Source of the DNA: Gemmatimonadaceae bacterium
GTDB lineage: Bacteria; Gemmatimonadota; Gemmatimonadetes; Gemmatimonadales; Gemmatimonadaceae
NCBI GenBank assembly: GCA_036003045.1
Contig: DASYSS010000002.1
Span: forward strand, 49,071 to 113,070
DNA: 64,000 bases
Reading direction: 5' to 3'
The notes under the pieces are model-generated. The model had not been told where the DNA came from. It made no database searches and worked only from the letters and a program-made list of their open reading frames with translations. The translations under genes and the position numbers were made by a program. Below, piece by piece: positions 61,238 through 64,000 of the stretch (position 1 is the stretch's first letter; the number at the start of each line of letters is the position of its first letter).

Positions 61238-62035
61238 ATGCGCCGCTCGCCGACCGCCGAAGAGATCGCGCTCGCGATGAGGGATCCCGCGCGTCTGCGG
61301 CAGTTGTCGGCGCTCGGCGAGCGGACGCCGACGCGAGCCAAACACCTCGGCCTCAAGGTGCTCGTTCACGTCGGAGCGCTCGTGATCGCGATCGCGTGCT
61401 TCGGCGCGTACGGGCACCTCAAGCTCGAGGGTCGCTCCACCGCGGCGACGGTCAGTCTCGTGTCCGCGGCCGTCTTCGGATTCATTCCGCTCCGCGACGT
61501 ACTTCGCATCTTCTTCCGCGTCGAGGGCAAAGCGCTCCATTTCGCGCACGGCATCGGAAGTCTGGCGCTCATCGGTCTTCCAGTGAGCGGCGTCGTCTCG
61601 GGCAATTCGGTGGCGTCGCGGGCGTGGATGGCGCCGTTCGCGATGATGGGAGCCGCGCAAGCGGTCATGCACCAGAACAATCCGCGCAATGCGCAACAGG
61701 CGGCGGCGCTTCAACGGTTCGCGGCGAGCTTGCCCGAGGTGGCGCAATTCACGAGCTCCAAGGATCTCACCTCTCCGGCCAACGCAAAGCGCGCCGTCGC
61801 CGTCCTCTCCGACATTCTCGCCAAAGCGCAGGCGCTCGGCGAAACCGAATTGCAATCCGATCCTGGATTTCAAAGCGCGCTGCGCCAGAGCACCGCGCGG
61901 TTCGGCGCGCGCCTCGGCCTCGACGCGGTGGACGTCGCGCTCCGCAACCTGTCGGGAAATCCTGCGGCACAGAACGCGATTCCCGATTTGCAGCGAAAAC
62001 TCGCGCTCGCAAGGAAAACGATCGTGGCCCAGTAG
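61238..62035 (+). CDS. Membrane protein of unknown function
   Basis: 265 residues. The first 35 are hydrophilic and charged (MRRSPTAEEIALAMRDPARL). Helices follow at about residues 38-58 (LKVLVHVGALVIAIACFGAYG), 68-88 and 103-125 (GSLALIGLPVSGVVSGNSVAS), and a helical Ala/Gln-rich tail makes up the last 125 residues (AQQAAALQRFAASLPEVAQF; LARKTIVAQ). I do not recognise the family. It starts four bases after the beta-helix protein's stop and was probably transcribed with it. Confidence 0.75.
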   Translation: MRRSPTAEEIALAMRDPARLRQLSALGERTPTRAKHLGLKVLVHVGALVIAIACFGAYGHLKLEGRSTAATVSLVSAAVFGFIPLRDVLRIFFRVEGKALHFAHGIGSLALIGLPVSGVVSGNSVASRAWMAPFAMMGAAQAVMHQNNPRNAQQAAALQRFAASLPEVAQFTSSKDLTSPANAKRAVAVLSDILAKAQALGETELQSDPGFQSALRQSTARFGARLGLDAVDVALRNLSGNPAAQNAIPDLQRKLALARKTIVAQ

Positions 62036-62108
62036 CGTCGCCCCGCGACCTGGCGAACTCGTGGATGGTCGGGCTAATTCCTACGCCACCTCCACAAGAA
62101 ACGCTTCC

Positions 62109-62855
62109 ATGCAGAATGAATCGGAGCCGACCACTCCGCGCCGGGAATTTCTGGGTCAGATGGCGGTTTCAGCGATCGCGCTTGCGAGTACGGCCTGCGC
62201 GGGGTCCGCGGCAAATCCGCAAACGGCGGCAACTCCGGCCGCGCTTCCCGCTCAGCCGCGGGCTCGCCCCCAGGTTCAGCAAACATGGGACGACTCCTGG
62301 TCCGCGCGTCTCACCGCCGCGAAACACAAGGCCGTGTTCGACATGCCGGAAGTCCAGGATCCGGAGGCGATCGATCACGCGGCCATCTGGCTCGAGGGCC
62401 TTCATGCGGCGCTGGGCGCGGCCCCCGGCGACGCTCAGGCCGCGATCATCATCCGGCACGCGGCGGTCGTCGCGGCGTTCAACGACGCGATGTGGTCGAA
62501 GTACGAGATCGGCAAACTGCGCAAGGTCAAAGACGACGCGACCGGAAAGTGGGCCGTTCGAAATCCGTTCGCGTCGCCCGCGCCGCCGAAGCCAGGCGAT
62601 CGTCCGGCGCGTCAACGCAGTGCCGACCGTCCAGGCGACACACTCGATTGGTTCGCCGAGTATGGTCACACGCTGCTGGCGTGCAACGTCGCCACACTCG
62701 GCATGTCGTCGATCATCGCCAAGAAGTACAACGGTCAGATGAGCGCGGTCTACGACGAGCTGAAAGCGAATCTGATTCCCGGCGTCATTCTCCAACCATC
62801 GGGCATCTACGCGCTCCACCGCGCTCAAGAGGCGGGGTGCACGTTCTCATCGTGA
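62109..62855 (+). CDS. Tat-exported protein with possible DsrE-like fold
   Basis: 248 residues with a Tat signal (TPRREFLGQMAVSAIALASTAC) that also has a lipobox-like Cys (STACAGS). The mature part begins after a Pro/Ala-rich linker. KAVFDMPEVQDPEAIDHAAIWLEGLHAALG, AAIIIRHAAVVAAFNDAMW, LLACNVATLGMSSIIAKKY and LIPGVILQPSGIYALHRAQEAGCTF recall the alpha/beta pattern of DsrE/DsrF proteins (a Cys in the middle and a closing VxPSGIxALxRAQEAG), but I am not certain. It could be a small sulfur- or redox-linked periplasmic protein. It is convergent with the D-aminoacylase eight bases away. Confidence 0.72.
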   Translation: MQNESEPTTPRREFLGQMAVSAIALASTACAGSAANPQTAATPAALPAQPRARPQVQQTWDDSWSARLTAAKHKAVFDMPEVQDPEAIDHAAIWLEGLHAALGAAPGDAQAAIIIRHAAVVAAFNDAMWSKYEIGKLRKVKDDATGKWAVRNPFASPAPPKPGDRPARQRSADRPGDTLDWFAEYGHTLLACNVATLGMSSIIAKKYNGQMSAVYDELKANLIPGVILQPSGIYALHRAQEAGCTFSS

Positions 62856-62863
62856 TTCGCTGA

Positions 62864-64000
62864 TCAGCCGGGGCGAAGCCCGGCTCCGGTGTGCGCCGCG
62901 CCCCGCTGCCCGTCGCGCAGGGCGATGGCGCCGTTCACGATCACCACGTCGATCCCGACCGGATATTGGAACGGATCTTCGTATGTGGCTTTGTCGATGA
63001 CGGTCGACGGATCGAACACGACGACGTCCGCCGCCATGCGCGGCACCAGCGTACCGCGGTCGCGGAGGTGCACGCGAGAAGCGGGCAACGCGGTCATCTT
63101 GTTGATCGCCTGCTCGAGCGTGAGCGCTTTCCGATCGCGCACGTAGCGGCCGAGGATGCGCGGGAACGTACCGAGCCCGCGCGGATGCGGGTGTCCGCGC
63201 CGCGACGGACCGTCGACGGCGAACGCGCCGCCGTCGCTGCAGACCATTCCGTGGGGATGCGCGAGGATGCGCGCGAGGTTGTCCTCGCTCATCGCGAAGC
63301 CGACCATGCCGACGTTGGCGCGATTCCGCTGGAGAAGCGCGACGGCGGTCGCATATGGATCGGCGTGCTGAGAGGCCGCATACGCGTCGAGGCGCTGGCC
63401 CTCCGCCGGCCTGTCGGCGGGATTCACGACATTGGCGATCATGACGTTGCTCCACCCACCGATCAACTCGACCTTGGCCAACGTTTCCGTGCGAATTCGA
63501 TCGGCGGTGGCAGCGTCGCCGAGCCGCGCGAGGAAGGCGTCGTTGCTGCCGTCGCGGCTCCACACGGGGAAGAGATTCGTCAGTCCCGTCTGATACGCGA
63601 TATATGGATAGCGGTCGAACGCCGCGTCACATCCTGAAGAACGCGCGGCAGACACGCGAGCGAGCGCCTCGTCGAGCTTACCCCAGTTGCGCGGACCCTG
63701 CGTCTTGAGGTGCGAGATCTGAAGCGCACAGTTCGCGCCGCGGGCGACGGCGATCGCTTCGTCGATCGCCTCGAGGACGCGGTCGTCTTCGTTGCGCATG
63801 TGCGTCGCGTACGGGAGTCCTGTTCCGGCGAGCGGTTTGCACAGCGCGATAAGCTCCTCACGCGGCGCGAAGGCACCGGGCGTGTACTCGAGCCCCGTCG
63901 AAACGCCGCAGGCGCCGTCGGCGAGCGCCTGATTCACGAGCGCGCGCATGCGAGCCATCTCGCTCGCGGTCGCGGGACGATCCGCGTTGCCGACGACGAT
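62864..64000 (-). CDS. N-acyl-D-amino-acid deacylase, N-terminus cut off by window edge
   Basis: The minus-strand frame is open at the right edge and ends with a stop at 62864, so 378 codons of the C-terminal part are seen. Family motifs: GACGVSTGLEYTPGAFAPREELIALC, YATHMRNEDDRVLEAIDEAI, CALQISHLKTQG, FDRYPYIAYQTGLTNLFP, GFAMSEDNLARILAHPHGMVCSDGGAF and GTFPRILGRYVRDR. The metal-binding N-terminus lies outside. It is a paralogue of the enzyme at 31776, with moderate likeness only. A signal peptide cannot be checked. Substrates should be N-acyl-D-amino acids or related amides. Confidence 0.93.
   Translation of the reverse strand: MVVGNADRPATASEMARMRALVNQALADGACGVSTGLEYTPGAFAPREELIALCKPLAGTGLPYATHMRNEDDRVLEAIDEAIAVARGANCALQISHLKTQGPRNWGKLDEALARVSAARSSGCDAAFDRYPYIAYQTGLTNLFPVWSRDGSNDAFLARLGDAATADRIRTETLAKVELIGGWSNVMIANVVNPADRPAEGQRLDAYAASQHADPYATAVALLQRNRANVGMVGFAMSEDNLARILAHPHGMVCSDGGAFAVDGPSRRGHPHPRGLGTFPRILGRYVRDRKALTLEQAINKMTALPASRVHLRDRGTLVPRMAADVVVFDPSTVIDKATYEDPFQYPVGIDVVIVNGAIALRDGQRGAAHTGAGLRPG

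Overview
The window reads as chromosomal DNA of a high-GC, diderm, probably soil-dwelling bacterium. I favour Gemmatimonadota, with Acidobacteriota as the main alternative. The grounds are a PadR regulator beside a duplicated MacB-like permease of the ADOP type, a TonB plug-type protein without a barrel, many Tat and lipoprotein signals, RND efflux, a complete type II secretion cluster, and many genes without a recognisable Shine-Dalgarno sequence. This assignment is inference; no rRNA or other marker gene is present. I saw no tRNA, rRNA, CRISPR array, prophage or transposase. Genes are packed tightly, often with ATGA or GTGA stop/start overlaps.

Layout. 1-2.5 kb: two divergent MFS transporters, the first cut by the window edge. 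2.7-9.9 kb: an efflux operon (adaptor, TolC, second adaptor, RND pump). 9.9-10.2 kb: a heptamer array and a 256-bp MITE-like element. 10.3-12.7 kb: a DUF1080 glycoside-processing protein, a Tat-exported Gfo/Idh/MocA oxidoreductase and a small membrane protein. 12.8-14.1 kb: ECF sigma factor and zinc-finger anti-sigma factor. 14.1-18.5 kb (minus strand): a metallophosphoesterase-cupredoxin fusion, an ADOP permease and its PadR regulator. 18.9-29.2 kb: type II secretion genes in the order G-F-H-I-J-K-L-M-C-D-E. 29.3-31.7 kb: a two-component system. 31.8-36.2 kb: secreted D-aminoacylase, class V aminotransferase and a TMTC-like glycosyltransferase. 36.2-40.3 kb (minus strand): ABC exporter, HEAT-cyclophilin protein, GNAT acetyltransferase. 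40.3-42.6 kb: D-amino-acid aminotransferase, DedA protein, exported MsrA. 42.8-46.3 kb (minus strand): PLP decarboxylase with an ABC-2 exporter. 46.4-49.8 kb: plug-only protein and a large outer-membrane protein. 49.8-52.2 kb: a candidate cysteine-responsive attenuator (Cys/Met-rich leader peptide plus terminator) ahead of an ATP-grasp ligase and an SsuD/SfnG-like flavin monooxygenase. 52.6-57.2 kb: diguanylate cyclase, orphan antitoxin-like HTH, Ser/Thr kinase and a 16-residue-repeat protein. 57.4-64 kb: M28 peptidase, DcsG-like ATP-grasp enzyme, beta-helix lipoprotein, two uncharacterised proteins and a second D-aminoacylase cut by the window edge.

Two things stand out. First, the short gene at 49845-49958 encodes 37 residues with 9 Cys and 6 Met. 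It lies just downstream of a promoter-like sequence, as expected for a leaderless message, and is followed by a strong intrinsic terminator and then a probable sulfur-acquisition operon. It looks like an amino-acid-responsive attenuator. Second, several intergenic gaps carry short (7-9 bp) tandem repeats arranged as facing inverted blocks that would fold into long hairpins. Each locus uses a different repeat unit, and one copy has been absorbed into the 3' end of a histidine kinase gene.
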